Source of the DNA: Gari tellinella
Taxonomy: Eukaryota; Mollusca; Bivalvia; Cardiida; Psammobiidae
Assembly (NCBI GenBank): GCA_922989275.2
Contig: OV277856.1
Coordinates: 84,773,038 to 84,837,037 of the forward strand
DNA length: 64,000 nt
Direction of reading: 5' to 3'
Shown: positions 34,507-46,317 of the stretch, in pieces
Numbering within the stretch: position 1 is the first letter of the stretch
Layout: the number at the start of each line of letters is the position of its first letter
Translations under genes and position numbers: made by a program
The notes under the pieces: generated by a model
What the model saw: only the letters and a program-made list of their open reading frames with translations
Told to the model about the DNA's origin: nothing
Database searches by the model: none

Positions 34507-34652
34507 GGTCCAAGGTTATAAAGAGTTTGAGCTGAGTCTGTGTGTGTTATCAAGCACTTGATTGGTCAGATTTGAGCCTAGGCTCAAATCTGACCAATCA
34601 AATGCTTTAGAACGACTTTAAAATCAACTGAAAAGCTTTATAACCTTGGACC
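34507..34652. mobile_element. Foldback family H with long perfect centre
   Basis: GGTCCAAGGTTATAAAG outer arm pairs with CTTTATAACCTTGGACC. The centre 34561-34600 (ATTGGTCAGATTTGAGCC and exact complement) is perfect. A degraded relative is at 52437-52556. Confidence 0.8.
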
Positions 34653-34918
34653 CATTACTCTTAGAACTATATATTAGGAACATGAATAGAACACGCCTTT
34701 CTGAACTGAAACACATGGCTTACCTTAAAATGAACTGTTATATATGAAATAGAGGTACACTTCAATGAAAAAAAATACATTTGATTAGTTAAGGTGTCCT
34801 GAAACATAAATTAACTTTTATCAAACTATACACCTGATTACAATGTCGATGTGGTTCTTGGTTCTGCAGCCGTTAATATTGAATAATTTTACAATTGAAG
34901 AGGACGCCCTGAATAACA

Positions 34919-35154
34919 CAGGGCTGCAATTAAGTTGACACAAAAAATCCTAAGATTTCCAAATTTGCATTTTTCAAGTTTGATTTTACGATTCGTACCT
35001 TTACCCCATCGTCTGTTTCTAGTCTTGTTGTCAAGTGACTACTTAAAGCAGGATGGAAGGCACATTCTGCCTTACTTTCAGTCTGTTTTAAGCTTCCATA
35101 TTCTAGAAAAAAAATCCGAAGATTTTGGAAACATCCGGGAAAATGGCAGCCCTG
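34919..35154. mobile_element. C-core MITE with CAGGGCTGC ends, copy 2
   Basis: Ends CAGGGCTGC / GCAGCCCTG; AAAATCCTAAGATTTCC inside; worn C hairpin at 35041-35095. Outside both ends is GCCCTGAAT.ACAC, a possible duplicated target. Related to 3699-3953. Confidence 0.7.
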
Positions 35155-35925
35155 AATCACACTGCAATACAACATCGTTTTAGCGGTTTAAGTACATTGT
35201 GACATTTACCAAACCATAGTTTAACCTTTAATGTCTGTCGTCCTCAAAAGCAGACATTAGCAAATACCATAGCATCTGCACTGTTTGCCCTTCAATAAAA
35301 AAATTAATAATCTATTTACACATAGTTTATGTCTTTAGATCATATTTGTATATCTACAATGAACTGTTCCAGCAATCCGGTACATTAATGTCAATATCTA
35401 GGCAAATGTGTTAAAGGTAGACAGGCACTTTAGATTGGAACCTTAAGAACAATTTGTAAAACAGGGAAAGTAAATTAAGTAAACACTGATTGTCAGTGGT
35501 AAAGGTGTATAATTGGAATAGTGTAGCCTGTATCGTTTTTAGTTCCAAGGTCGTCTAACAGAGTCACAATGAATAATATCTTGAGCAATGTTTTTTTTTC
35601 CCGTCGCAGACGGGTCTGTTTTGTATTTTGACCGCAACTCTATGAAACAATTTAACCAATCAGGAATGATCAGAAATCCTGGTCAATGATCACGTGCTTG
35701 AAATGCAGTACTCTTATCGGCCAATGGCATAGACTGGCGTTCTGGTATTTTTTCACATCAATCTTGCGAGTGTAAACCTGGCAAAACATTGAGATGCAGT
35801 CTATGTCATCATTTCTAAATTTAGCGTGGATAAGCTCTAAATTTAGCATGTGGGAAAGTCTGTTTACGAAAGATGTTAAGTCAGAATCGGTGTATACACT
35901 TGTCTCTGGTTAAGTGAATACTGTA

Positions 35926-36160
35926 CAGTGGAGAATGTGTTATTCGTTCCCAATAAACCTGTTTACGCTAAAACTATTATTTGCAGTAAAACAATTTGTA
36001 GCCAGATCAGACGCCGGGTAACCCGGCGTCTGATCAGGCTCCAAACTGTTTGCCACCAAGATAAACATGAAATATCAGAATTGTCCAAAAGTTGTTCTTT
36101 TCTACGTTTTAGTGTTTTGCGTTTGCGTTTAAACGGGAAAGAATAACAGATTCTCCACTG
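35926..36160 (+). mobile_element. MITE family A, 235 bp
   Basis: TA-flanked, CAGTGGAGAATGTGTTATTC; core loop GGGTAACCC; 11 bp short of the standard length through small deletions. Confidence 0.95.
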
Positions 36161-36537
36161 TACCCCACACAAAACTTTAACCTGCGACGGAATATCTTTT
36201 TTAAAGATATTTCTTGTTTAATTTCTGTATGTTAACTTCTTTGAAACAATTTAAATGTCATTCCATTGGGCTTGACCTTACTATTAAAATAATAACAGTA
36301 TCCGTAAGTCCTAAAATATTGAGTATAAAATAAAGTTTCAAAAGAATGTAGACCTAATTCATCCTTAACAAAGACCTAAAAATGAGGCTGCACCCCGTGT
36401 GCAAACAAGGGCTTTTTATTAAACAAACCCGTAGAAATAAAATGATTCAGTGCCGCAATACTAGAGTTTCAATGATATATTTACGCTTACGTGTACTCGG
36501 CGGGTCATAATTGATCGGCTCAATTCGAGATAATCTA

Positions 36538-36692
36538 TTTTCTACCGTTGTTAAAAGGTTATGGCCAACGTTTGTGCGTTGTGGTCCATTCCTGTGCATC
36601 ACAAAGACCAACCGGCCTCTGGCCTTCGTGGTCAATTCCTGCGCATCATAACTCACCACAATTGTAGAATACCGTTTAACAACGGTAGACCA
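36538..36692. repeat. Foldback with internal direct repeats
   Basis: TCTACCGTTGTTAAA at 36540 pairs with TTTAACAACGGTAGA near 36676. Inside, GTGGTCCATTCCTGTGCATCA and GTGGTCAATTCCTGCGCATCA are near-identical direct repeats about 48 bp apart. Confidence 0.55.
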
Positions 36693-37200
36693 TCGATTAT
36701 TCCTTAATTACACGAATCAAGACACAATACAATAGGAAAGCAACAAATAGCATGACTGGTTAAAAGTATATGGTGTTTACGGGCTATAGGAATATCGTAA
36801 GCAATTGAAAAAAATGGCAGGAATGAATGCAAGAAGTAACGTCGCGACATTCATTCTTGATAATTGAACCATTGGAGGAACGGTTAAGCGTCTCAGATAT
36901 ATCACGGTGATCTTCTTATTTTTAAAGTGACGAAACATGTGTCATGGTAGACTATTGATTTTAAAATTCAGAACAAATATTGACACTGATATCTAAACTG
37001 AATATATATGAACTGAAAAAATGTTGACACGAATGTAAAACGGTTCTGATCCTTTTCCCATGCAATGTTGATAGTACTCTTGTTTTGATTCAAACTGTTT
37101 TCAGATGTCGGTTCATCCGGATATGCGGCAGTTTGAGAGCTAAATACCACCATGTGATAGAAAATCACCCATGGTAGTTTGATGCTGTTTATTAGACGAC
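36693..37200. other. Intergenic within duplication copy 2
   Basis: Apart from the GTGATAGAAAATCACCC block, nothing is recognisable. Confidence 0.4.
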
Positions 37201-37212
37201 TGAACACGACTA

Positions 37213-37400
37213 AATTTACATTTACAAACAGTTTGGATTCTGATCAGACGCATAATAATGATATATCTGATCGGGATCTAAACTGTTAGACATCCGTGTC
37301 TATGATTGTTCAATAAAGACGGCTAAATATTATATTTAAAAACGTAGGGCAGACGAAATATTCGAAGCAGACAAAATTACAGCAGTGACCATTTTAGCGT
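37213..37400. mobile_element. B-type MITE, degraded
   Basis: Core CAAACAGTTTGGATTCTGAT..ATATCTGATCGGGATC, then GAAGCAGACAAAATTACAGC. Termini unclear. Confidence 0.5.
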
Positions 37401-37594
37401 TTATTAGGCTGAAATATAATCTGCTTCAAATTTTCGTCTGCTTCAGTACTTGTTCAAAGTAGAAGTCCGTTGCCTTATTGATTGAAACTATAAGAGTGTT
37501 TGAAAACTTTCCAGATGTTATAAAAGTAGTATTCTGATATGCTAAGTGTTTGTAAATGCGAAACCAAAGTAGCGCTTAGTGCGAAAACGGACTA

Positions 37595-37815
37595 CACCTT
37601 TCACCGCCATTTCTGTGAGATGTGTACCCCTTCACCCCAATATTGACTTATTCGTCAATAATATTATTGTTGTTTGTAATATCGTTCCAAAGTTAAATAA
37701 GGTAGTTTGACCTAAGATATATCAATTGGAGTGTCAAACAGTTTGGATTCATCGCTTACGCGGCGTCTGATCGGGATCCAAACGGTTTGCATAGTCGACT
37801 CTATGCGACTTTGGC
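37595..37815. mobile_element. B' MITE
   Basis: CCTTTCACCGCC.. and TGTACCCCTTCACCCC left; core TCAAACAGTTTGGATTCAT..GCGGCGTCTGATCGGGATCC with one arm shortened; GCATAGTCGACTC right. Confidence 0.6.
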
Positions 37816-37869
37816 GATAAAAGTGTTCATCTTTGAACCACCATTGGTACCTTATGTCGAATTTGAAAA

Positions 37870-38275
37870 CCGTAATGAACCTAATCAGATACCTCTTAAC
37901 GCATCATCTGACCAGGTTCTAAACTGTTCGACACAAGTATTATTAGTTTTATCGTCATATTTTGAACAATTTGAATTTTAGATAGCAGTAAAGGCGACAC
38001 ATTGTATCAGACGAAAGCGTTTCCGCGAAGGAGTAAAGGCAGATGGCGACGGTTAATTGTGACGTTGAAACGGTTAAATGAAGATAGTTGTGTAAAATAA
38101 CCATTTCATCCTTTAACTGCTGTTAACCAAATACATTTGAATTTTCAAAAGTTTTAGTTCAAGCGCTACCATGCCTCGGATGAGAAGCCGAAGTGTTTGA
38201 TATTCCAATCAACGTTTATATCAATGTTTAAATTGAAAACTGGCGAAATAAATGCAGACAAAAGGGTTTAAGAAG
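37870..38275. mobile_element. Two worn B-type remnants
   Basis: First: CTAATCAGATACCTC..CATCTGACCAGGTTC (37878-37925) with TCGTCTG/CAGACGA-type flanks. Second: CATCCTTTAACTGC..GGATGAGAAGCC..GCAGACAAAAGGGTTTAA (38108-38271). Confidence 0.4.
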
Positions 38276-38527
38276 ACGATATTCTAACATTGAAATAGTA
38301 AGTTGTTTCACGGAAATGTCATAGTTTAATCAGAGGTCTGAAATAATTCGATTAAAAATACTCATTTGGGAGTTTCATGAATCACATATTTACATCTTGT
38401 GATGTTCAGTAAATATGACGAAAATGTTTTATTTCTAAGAATATCTTCAAGTATCAACTGATTCACTTACTTAAAGTCTCCAAGGGCATGTTACGCCTGT
38501 TTTATGCGATAAAGTTTGATCCTTGAA

Positions 38528-38696
38528 CAGCCCCGTGTTCAATAACGAAAGCGCCACGTGACGCCTTGCAACGGCCCGCTTACCTCAAGGTACCCACATG
38601 TGTCGTTGTCCATAGTCACTCCACCTTTGTGCGCCTTGAGGTAAGCGGGTCGTGGCAAAGCGCCACGAAATGCCTTCGTTAATGATCACAGGGCAG
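38528..38696. mobile_element. Foldback I, GC-rich imperfect hairpin
   Basis: Left arm AACGAAAGCGCCACGTGACG..GGCCCGCTTACCTCAAGG pairs with CCTTGAGGTAAGCGGGTCGT..GCGCCACGAAATGCCTTCGTT. The loop is about 40 bp. Single copy here. Confidence 0.65.
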
Positions 38697-38699
38697 GTG

Positions 38700-39200
38700 T
38701 GGTTGATATTCATTACACTATTATCTAAGTGAAAATTATCTCAAAGTTTAAATTGAGAAATGAAATAAGACCACACTTGTTCAAAGAAAATGAAGTCAAG
38801 GAAGTAATAGGATTTTACCTAGATGCTGTAATATTCAGTATGCTAACTCTTTGCCTGCTAATTTCGTTCCCCGTAGTTATTCTCTGCTAATTCGTTAATA
38901 AATTAAACCGTACAGATGAATTGACTCGTTAAGGTAAATTAATTACATGAAAAAGAAACCGAAAAAGTACATGTGTCTATACAACGTGTTCCTGTTATAT
39001 CCCTCTGATCAAGGAAGGTAGGCACTGTTTGTCATTTTGAAATATACATTACAAAAACAGCCTTTCAATTGTAAAATGTTGGGCAGACTAGTTTTACATT
39101 GAATTGTGGATTAAACTATTCAAGGGCTTTTGAGTTAAGAAACTTTAACCGAATGTATCAAGTAAGTTGGATCAACACGACTCGGCGTCTCTTCTCGAAC
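38700..39200. other. Intergenic, nothing recognised
   Basis: A lone CTAACTCTTTGCCTGC (38842) resembles one MITE end, without a partner. Confidence 0.4.
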
Positions 39201-39207
39201 CAATGTA

Positions 39208-39272
39208 TCTCTCTCTATCTATCTATCTCTCTCTTCTCTCTCTCTCTCTCTCTCTCGCTCTCTCTTTCTCTA
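39208..39272. repeat. (CT)n microsatellite
   Basis: TCTCTC with short TATC interruptions at the left. Confidence 0.9.
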
Positions 39273-39334
39273 GGTGGATGTGATCAGGATCCATAATGTT
39301 GACAAACTCACATTTTATCGCCTATACAAATAAA

Positions 39335-39699
39335 TTACATCCTTTCTACAACAGAATCAAATGGGTGACACATAATTTGTTCTTTGTTCGGAGGGAGTTG
39401 TTATAGGGAGGGAAAAATAAGACTTGACTTACATTTGCAATAGGCTTGAAACCAGACCAGACGCAGCGGCATATGATCTTGATTCTTCTAGCTGTTTGTC
39501 ACTCGCCATTTTATGAATTATGTCAAAATGTCAACTTATATGTAAACTTTGAGAAAAACGATCAGATGACAATTTTAAGCAGACGATATTGCAGCATTTA
39601 CAATGTTACACATACATATCTAGTTTGAGGAACAGTAGCAAAACTCGTTTTTATTGAGGAAGTCGCTGTTGGTAGAGTCGTTGTAGAGAGTTAGCACTG
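39335..39699. mobile_element. MITE family E
   Basis: Left TCCTTTCTACAACAGAATC..TTGTTCGGAGGGAGTTG; worn core CAATAGGCTTGAAACCAG..CTAGCTGTTTGTCACTCG; right GTTGTAGAGAGTTAGCACTG next to TA. Confidence 0.65.
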
Positions 39700-39744
39700 T
39701 AACAGTATAACGAACGTTTACATGTCATAAAAAGGTATACAGTT

Positions 39745-39968
39745 CGTAAAAGACTTACCAGCAATAGACCTGTGATATCTCTTGTCTTCCCCACAGGCCC
39801 AGTAAAATCCGATTATAAGTAATAAATCTGAAACGACAGAAATAAAATGTCGAATGAAAAAGGTCTTATCTGTTTACAGCGTTGTTTGATGAAAAAATTT
39901 GATTTTTAAAGAGCCTTTTTAAGTATAACTAGAAGCTCATAAATGACACACAGATAATACAGTAACTT
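39745..39968. repeat. Dispersed repeat M, copy 2
   Basis: GACTTACCAGCAATAGACC..TGTGATATC..CTTCCCCACAGGCCC..AAATCCGATTATAAG..GAAACGACAG. Lies just right of a family E element. Confidence 0.5.
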
Positions 39969-40226
39969 TTAATGCCTTTCACTGCCATGCGCCTTCCATG
40001 TACCCATTTATCCCCATAGGATTTTCCATATTTATATATTGGATCAGTCCATTTTTTGTCAAAGGGATGCCTGGTCAAAATTTTCATTTTCATGTTGTTT
40101 TATATTTAAATTCCTATCAGCAAACAGTGTAGACTCTGATTAGACGCCGCATGATGCGGCGTCTGATCAGAGTCTACACTGTTTGCCTATGTCCCATATA
40201 TTGGATCGTGGTCACAAATGGGTTAA
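39969..40226. mobile_element. MITE family F
   Basis: Right end GTCACAAATGGGTTAA; CAAAGGGATGCCTGGTCA; clean core CAAACAGTGTAGACTCTGAT..GCATGATGC... at about 40118-40185. The left end is atypical (TTAATGCCTTTCACTGCC), partly like family B. Confidence 0.8.
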
Positions 40227-40229
40227 ATC

Positions 40230-41050
40230 AATAGTCTTTTCTTTTCTTACATTTAAGTTTAAGGTATATAGACTAAATAAATAACTGAGTGTCAAAATGT
40301 TTGGATCAAAACTGTCTGCAAATAAATATTGTACTCGGGGTAAGGCAGTGGTGAAAATGATTACTAAAATTGCCACATATAGAAAACCATGCATTTGCTT
40401 TTGGTGTGCGTTTAAGCAATTCTATAATATGGATACATAATTACGATTGTGTATTCACAAAGAGGGGACTCTTTAGCCAAACTAAGTCAAACTAAATCAA
40501 ATCTTGATTTAAAAAACAACTGAGAACTGAGTTACCTGTGATGTATTCAATTATATTTCAAACTAAGAGTGTCGTCAATTTGACAGTTAAATACTATTAT
40601 CGGTCAGACCGATAATATTTTAGCGTATGGTGAGTGTACAGACTGTTTGACAACCATGCTTTTGTTTCTGGAGACAAACGTGCCTAAAATCTAAAGATTT
40701 GAAATTCAAACATACACAAAATTTAGAGCAGGCGATAGTATTGCAGAAAAGGAATTGAAATAATGTGTATATAAAATGATACTTAGACTGTTTACACGTA
40801 TACTTGACTCCATTCGAGCCAAGTCCTTCATGTTTGAATGATCTTCAGAAATGTAAGCCATAATGTAAAACTTTATTCAATGACCCTAAACCAATAAACC
40901 AACGTCGAATGCATCTCAAGATTAATTGTACACCGATTTTGATTTGAATCGAACTTGTTTGAAAAATCAATCCAACTCTCTGTAACCCATTACACCATGA
41001 AAAGCGATCATTTTGCTTTAAATATTTTATCCAAAATACATAAACAATCC
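40230..41050. other. Intergenic, faint hairpin only
   Basis: A small palindrome ATTATCGGTCAGACCGATAAT is at 40595-40615. No gene recognised. Confidence 0.45.
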
Positions 41051-41054
41051 TATT

Positions 41055-41235
41055 CATTCAGTCATGAATATAAACCGTAATAATAGTTTCTAAATCCTAG
41101 CAGATGGTAGCTTAAGGCAGGCCGAAAGCTTAAGTAAAGTTCATATGAAGGTGAATTCTTATTTCTGAACACTCAATTTTTTTAAGTGGTCATCAAAACT
41201 AGAAACAGGCTTCAGGGAAACGCGGTAATCATTTT
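41055..41235. mobile_element. Degraded family C MITE
   Basis: GTCATGAATATAAACCGTA, AGCAGATGGTAGCTTAAGGC, a lost right stem, AGTGGTCATCAAAACTAGAA and a worn end CAGGGAAACGCGGTAA. Confidence 0.5.
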
Positions 41236-41900
41236 ATACATAAACATTCACAACACCTAGTTTGGATAGAATTATCTTAACAAAATAAATGTGCATGCAA
41301 TGTCTTAAATGTGGTAAATACCAAACTATTTCTATGAAGTAATCCTGAAAATGTATGCTTTGCAAACAACGAAGAACACGTTCAGACAGCTCCATTTGAA
41401 ACACTCTATCCAGTAGCTCGATCGTTTGTTTCAGTCTACATATTACATGCAAACAAATTTTAATCTCCACATAAACTGGAGTTGTATAGTATCATTTGTA
41501 AATACTTGTATGTTTCAAAGTAAACCATTTTTAACTTAGTGTCTACTAGAATTGGCATAGACCAACTATTTAGATCAAGATGAGACACCGCGTTTGCTTT
41601 TTCATATGGACACACACTTCAGTGTCTTTGCATCACCATATTTGATATATAATGAAAACGTCCACCAAGTACACAGGGAGAGCTTATTGCAATGTCCAGG
41701 CACACTTTTGTTAATGGTCTGTCATTTTGTAAATGCAATACTAAAGAGTCTCACTAGAATTACCGTTTAAACAAGATGTTATGCATTGTGTTAACCTTTT
41801 ACCTGCCGAAATATCGCTTGCCTTAGGAGTTATTTATATTTCAACAAATAAATACGAAAGACTCAAGCAGGAAACGCAACACAAACAATAAAACCATCTC
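41236..41900. other. Intergenic, nothing recognised
   Basis: Short worn hairpin traces near 41570-41600. No coding region. Confidence 0.4.
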
Positions 41901-41909
41901 TCAAGGAGA

Positions 41910-41968
41910 ACACACACACAGTCATACCATAAAAACACACACACACACACACGCTCGCGCGCGCGCGC
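41910..41968. repeat. (AC)n(GC)n microsatellite
   Basis: ACACAC with an interruption, then ACACAC..CGCTCGCGCGCGCGCGC; alternating purine-pyrimidine, so Z-DNA-prone. Confidence 0.9.
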
Positions 41969-42163
41969 AATACCATTCCTTCATCTACATGTACACACTA
42001 AATAGAAAACAAAACGCAAGACAAACATAAAGCAAAGTGAACATAGGAGCCCGCCTTGGTACGGTCAGTAGCAATAAATAATTAATTATAAATTAATCAT
42101 TATCAACCACTGGGGGTTAAACCTGGGATTAGGGGCGAACCCAGATAACAGTGTCATTAGATC

Positions 42164-42415
42164 TTAACCCTTTCCCTTATAGAAGCGACTTTTAGCGCAT
42201 TCATTTTATTCATCCGCCAAAGAAAATAGTTCCATTTTATACTGTCATGAATATGTACCATACGAAATAGTTTCTATATCCTAGCAAATAGTAACTTAAA
42301 GCAGGCTGAAAGTAAAGCAGAATGCGCCCTAGGCGCATTCTGCTTTACTTTCAACCTGCTTTAAAAGGTCACATGTCTTAACTACTGAAAAACAAGCTAT
42401 GGGGTAATGGGTTAA
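42164..42415. mobile_element. MITE family C, complete
   Basis: TTAACCCTTTCCCTTATAGA / GCTATGGGGTAATGGGTTAA; core about 42295-42364 is nearly perfect (GCGCCCTAGGCGC loop). Confidence 0.9.
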
Positions 42416-42616
42416 TCAGACGGCGGGTAATGTTGCGCCTGGTCTAGCTCAATTATCAAAGTGTTCCCTTCGATCAGGATGTGCACGGTTTTTTATTTCT
42501 CAGTACATTGTAAACATCAGCACGAGAATATGAAATGGAATACAACTAACTTTTAACTGAAATTATCGTTTTGACGTTTCAAGTATCATGGACTGCATAC
42601 TGGAAATATAGTAATA

Positions 42617-42822
42617 CAGTTAAACATCTCTATTACTACGACTAAAACGAAGGCTAATTGATTGTATAAAAGACAGGTGACAGCCTAAATCGAGGTGATA
42701 GTAAAACAGAAAGATCCTACAGGATCTTTTTGTTTTACTGTCACCTTGCTTTAAGCAGTCAACTGTCGAAATCAACATAGTAATGAACATAATGGGGCGG
42801 TCGTAATAGAGAGGTTGTACTG
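42617..42822. mobile_element. MITE family D, complete
   Basis: TA-flanked; CAGTTAAACATCTCTATTAC / TCGTAATAGAGAGGTTGTAC; core ACAGAAAGATCCTACAGGATC... Confidence 0.85.
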
Positions 42823-42829
42823 TACATTG

Positions 42830-44510
42830 TATTTTGTGTACTTAATTGTGCGGTATAATCCATTCTTGTCTGGATATTTCTCTGAACTCATGGCAAGGGT
42901 TTGTTGGGAAGGGCCGTAACTAATGTTTTGAACTTGTGACCCAACCCCGTTGCCATCTTGAAATTTTGGGAATAAATTATGTTTAAACTGTAAACTGGAA
43001 TATTTCATAATAAGACAAGTTGGACTAAAGACACTGCCATTTTTGTCCACAAAGCAAAACTTATGAAATAACAAAAAGTGCAGACCCAAGGTCAGGTCTT
43101 CAATCAAATTCAGATCAAAATGAATGGCAAAACTTGCAGATGTAAATGTAAATTTATCTTATAATCTTATGAATTTGCGCCATGTGCATTGTTTTGTATA
43201 TATTGCGTTGTCTACAACTAAAACTATATTTTTCAAGTAAGCGTTGCATTTGCAAACACGTATCTTGTAACTTGGCAGTTGATCAAGATCTGAAATCGTT
43301 TGACATTTGTATCCGAGTTTCAATGTGCAAAATACCAGACATGTCAGGGGAACAACTTAAGCTGACGACAATCGTTATGTAAACAATACGCTAATTGAAC
43401 ATTGTGTTACACTGTACTTTTTGTGTCAATATGTTTTATTCAATTCTCTTGTATGTCAATTTGGTAGTTATTTTATCTATTGTTTTGGTTTCAAAATGTG
43501 ATTTCAATGTTAATGTCAACAGCATCGCTCATTTCAAAGAACATTTGTTGATTCAATGTTGACAATGAGTTTGTCCAAATAAAAATAAGACAAATGTATA
43601 AAGGGACGAAACATGAACCGCATATTGCGGACAAAGACAAACACATTTTGCGAAATAATTTGGATCGAGATAAGAATTCTAATGTTTTTACACCAATTTA
43701 AGGGAGTGTTTGGACACTATTTAACACTCCGGGTGATCCTTATATGAAGGATTCAATCCATGGCGGTTTATTCATAAGTAACGAGTGAATTTGTCGCGAA
43801 ATTCGACATGTTGCTGCATGCACTTTAAATGTTTATGTCAAAGAGTTCACGTTGTTACGATACAGGTAACGCATGGTGTAGATACGCTCGTATCAAGATA
43901 GATTAGAAATATGAGTACCGTAAATTAAATTTACTTGTGTTATCTTAATTATCCCAAGACAGACATTGGTGACATTTTAGTGACATTTTGTAATTAGTTG
44001 TAATCGTAAAACTCACGAAAATGCTATTACTATGTCGCCTTATGTAAGCACGGACTAATCGCCAATGTCACTAATACTTATACGTGGTTCTTACATTTAT
44101 TTAAACGGCGATCCTCGCTTTGAAAAATGTTGTTGACAAGATGTTCCTTCGGAATAACTGTTTGTTTATCAAATTTCATTATCATTTCAATACCAACACA
44201 TGTTAACTTTAACTTGTTCATAGAAATAAGCAAACGACATCGAGTTTAATAACTTAAAGCCAAATAATTGTGTTTTAATTAAATGTGTAAAATTGTTAAT
44301 GTCGTATTGTATACGTTTCATTTCATCAAATGTATTAAAACAATCAACATTTACTCACGGGTGTTTCCGAAAAGACAAAAACCTTTGCGATAAAGTCCTT
44401 TCTTCGTGCTTTCAATAAATATATATACATATATGTATATTGTTTAACTGGTACAACTTGATACTATCCTTCCGACTCTGTCTGGAATTTAAACTTATTA
44501 ACAACATTCA
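42830..44510. other. Intergenic, MITE-free 1.7 kb
   Basis: The frame at 42772-43107 (minus) overlaps the D end and shows no motif. Nothing else recognised. Confidence 0.5.
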
Positions 44511-44511
44511 A

Positions 44512-44670
44512 GCACGGTGGAGAAATCATTATTCTTTAACGTTTTAACCAAACGAAACACAAACGCAAAGCAATAAATTGTAGACAATGGCAATTTCACA
44601 AAAGTTTTGACGATTATTATCAATCTGAGTGTGAAAAGTTTTAAGCCAAGTCTGCTCAGACGCCGGGTAA
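44512..44670 (-). mobile_element. Family A MITE, left half only
   Basis: CACGGTGGAGAAATCATTATTC, AAACGAAACACAAACGCAAAG, GTGTGAAAAGTTTTAAGCC, GCTCAGACGCCGGGTAAAG; then homology stops in mid-hairpin. Confidence 0.65.
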
Positions 44671-45169
44671 AGTTTAAATACTTAAATATAGTATTATGGA
44701 AAATATTAACGATTTCGCTTCTGTAACTTACGTTATGAAACATGCATGTGCAATAAAATTCCAATTTCAAACCATTCTTTACGGTCGCTTAAAATATAGT
44801 AAACTTTACAGTTAAACATAAGCAAGGCAGTCAAAAGTTTAATAAAAAGTATGCTATCTTATGATAATTAATAACAACTAACCGCGTAACATAGTAGAAA
44901 ATAGGTATTGTATGAGTTTTTTTTCTGTTTTATACTGTACCTGTACCAAGTTACTGTTATAGCAAACACTTGTAATGAGCTTAATTATAACTGGATGGAC
45001 GGTTAAACCAAGTTTGACTGTCATAACGTTTCATAGTTAACTTATGTTATGTTTTTGTTTCTTTAAACAGATAGTACCGGGACGTGTTTTCTCCGTAAGG
45101 GGCTTGTAAACACTTTAAACACATTTACGACTAAAGTCAAACCTCGGTACATGTGTATGTCAAATAAGC
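44671..45169. other. Intergenic, nothing recognised
   Basis: No repeat border or coding region seen. Confidence 0.45.
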
Positions 45170-45399
45170 TTAACCCATGTACGCCAAGTGGATTATTCCA
45201 TGTTTATATATTCGATGAGTCCATATTTTAATCAAAGGGATGCCTGGTCAAAATTTTCATTTTTATTTTGTTTTATGTTGAAATTCCTATCAGCACACAT
45301 TGTAGACTCTGATCAGACGCCGCATTATGCGGCGTCTGATCAAAGTCTACACTATTTGCCTTTGTCCCATATATGAGATCGTGGGCACAAATGGGTTAA
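45170..45399. mobile_element. MITE family F, complete
   Basis: TTAACCCATGTACGCCAAGT / GTGGGCACAAATGGGTTAA. Core CACACATTGTAGACTCTGAT..GCATTATGC..AAGTCTACACTATTTGCC. Reference F copy, 230 bp. Confidence 0.9.
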
Positions 45400-45439
45400 G
45401 TCGAATTACTCGCTGAACACTTATTATGCTACATGTATA

Positions 45440-45630
45440 TAGTCGTCTGCTTCAAATATATCGTCTGCGAAAATATTAAAGTTAGCTCTTTATGCTTTTC
45501 AAACTGAAGAAAAGTTGAACGTAAGTGACAAAAATTATGGATCCAAAATCAGACGTCGCATTACGAGGCGTCTGATCTTGATCAAAAACTGTTTGCAAAT
45601 GGCAGCCGAGTCGCGCTTTGCACGACACGG
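45440..45630. mobile_element. B-core MITE, worn
   Basis: TAGTCGTCTGCTTCAA, core ATGGATCCAAAATCAGACG..GCATTACGAGGCGTCTGATC, then CAAATGGCAGCCGAGTCGCG. Confidence 0.5.
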
Positions 45631-45734
45631 TTTAGTCGATAATTCTTATATTTCAGAGTTAAATCGCTGCTCAGCTTAATATACAAATGTAGATATGTTA
45701 AACTTGATTTCTGAATGGTGAGTTTTAACTGTAT

Positions 45735-45950
45735 TTAACTCTTTGCATGCTATGTAATTTTTTCGTCTGCAACAGTTGTCGTCTGCTTCTGATTTTACAA
45801 TAACATTTTGTAATTTTCCTTTCAAAACAGGATCAACGAGTCCAGCAGTTTCGATCCTGATGAGATTCCGCGCTACGTGGTGTCTCATCTGGATCCAAAC
45901 TGTTTGCAAAGATAATCACTGTGACAGATATATCCACCGCTAGCACGTAA
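45735..45950. mobile_element. B-core MITE with TTAACTCTTTGCATGC end
   Basis: Left end as named; core CAGCAGTTTCGATCCTGATG..GCGCTACGTGG..CATCTGGATCCAAACTGTT; right end unclear. Partner of 13925-14117. Confidence 0.6.
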
Positions 45951-46277
45951 ATAGTTAAATAGTTTGATAAGCTGCTTCCGTAACCATGTAACTAAATCAG
46001 TCCAATTTCTCAATTTCAAACTAAATGAAAACTTGCGGAACATCAGAATCGCGTTTTTCTGTAGTAAAACATCTTTTAATAATCAAATGGTAATCATAGT
46101 TTGATATTTAGAGCAGTTTGCATTAGATAAATAAATGTATAAACACTACCCCTGTTGGACAATATGCCATTTCTTCAACTAAACGGGATATTTGCAAATC
46201 GTGTTGTAATTGGACAACCGGGGAAAATAAAGCTCACAGATAGAGCGAAATCGAATAATAACTTGAAGCTCGGCCAA

Positions 46278-46312
46278 CAGTGGAGTTAATGTTACTCTTT
46301 CCTATTCAATCC
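46278..46312. mobile_element. Family A left-end fragment
   Basis: CAGTGGAGTTAATGTTACTC then TTTCC; cut off where the D element begins, suggesting D landed in an A copy that later lost its remainder. Confidence 0.5.
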
Positions 46313-46317
46313 TTCTA

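Larger units (their letters stand above)
35390..38450. repeat. Diverged segmental duplication, copy 2
   Basis: Colinear with 24480-27480 through short blocks: AACAGGGAAAG (35461), AGTTCCAAGGTCGTCT (35541), AAACCCGTAGAAATAAAATG (36425), GTGATAGAAAATCACCC (37153), AAATGAAGATAG (38077), TGTCATAGTTTAATCAGA (38316), AATGTTTTATTTCTA (38423). Confidence 0.5.

Noticed and set aside
34194..34553. 119-codon minus-strand ORF
   Set aside because: No motif recognised and it enters foldback H.
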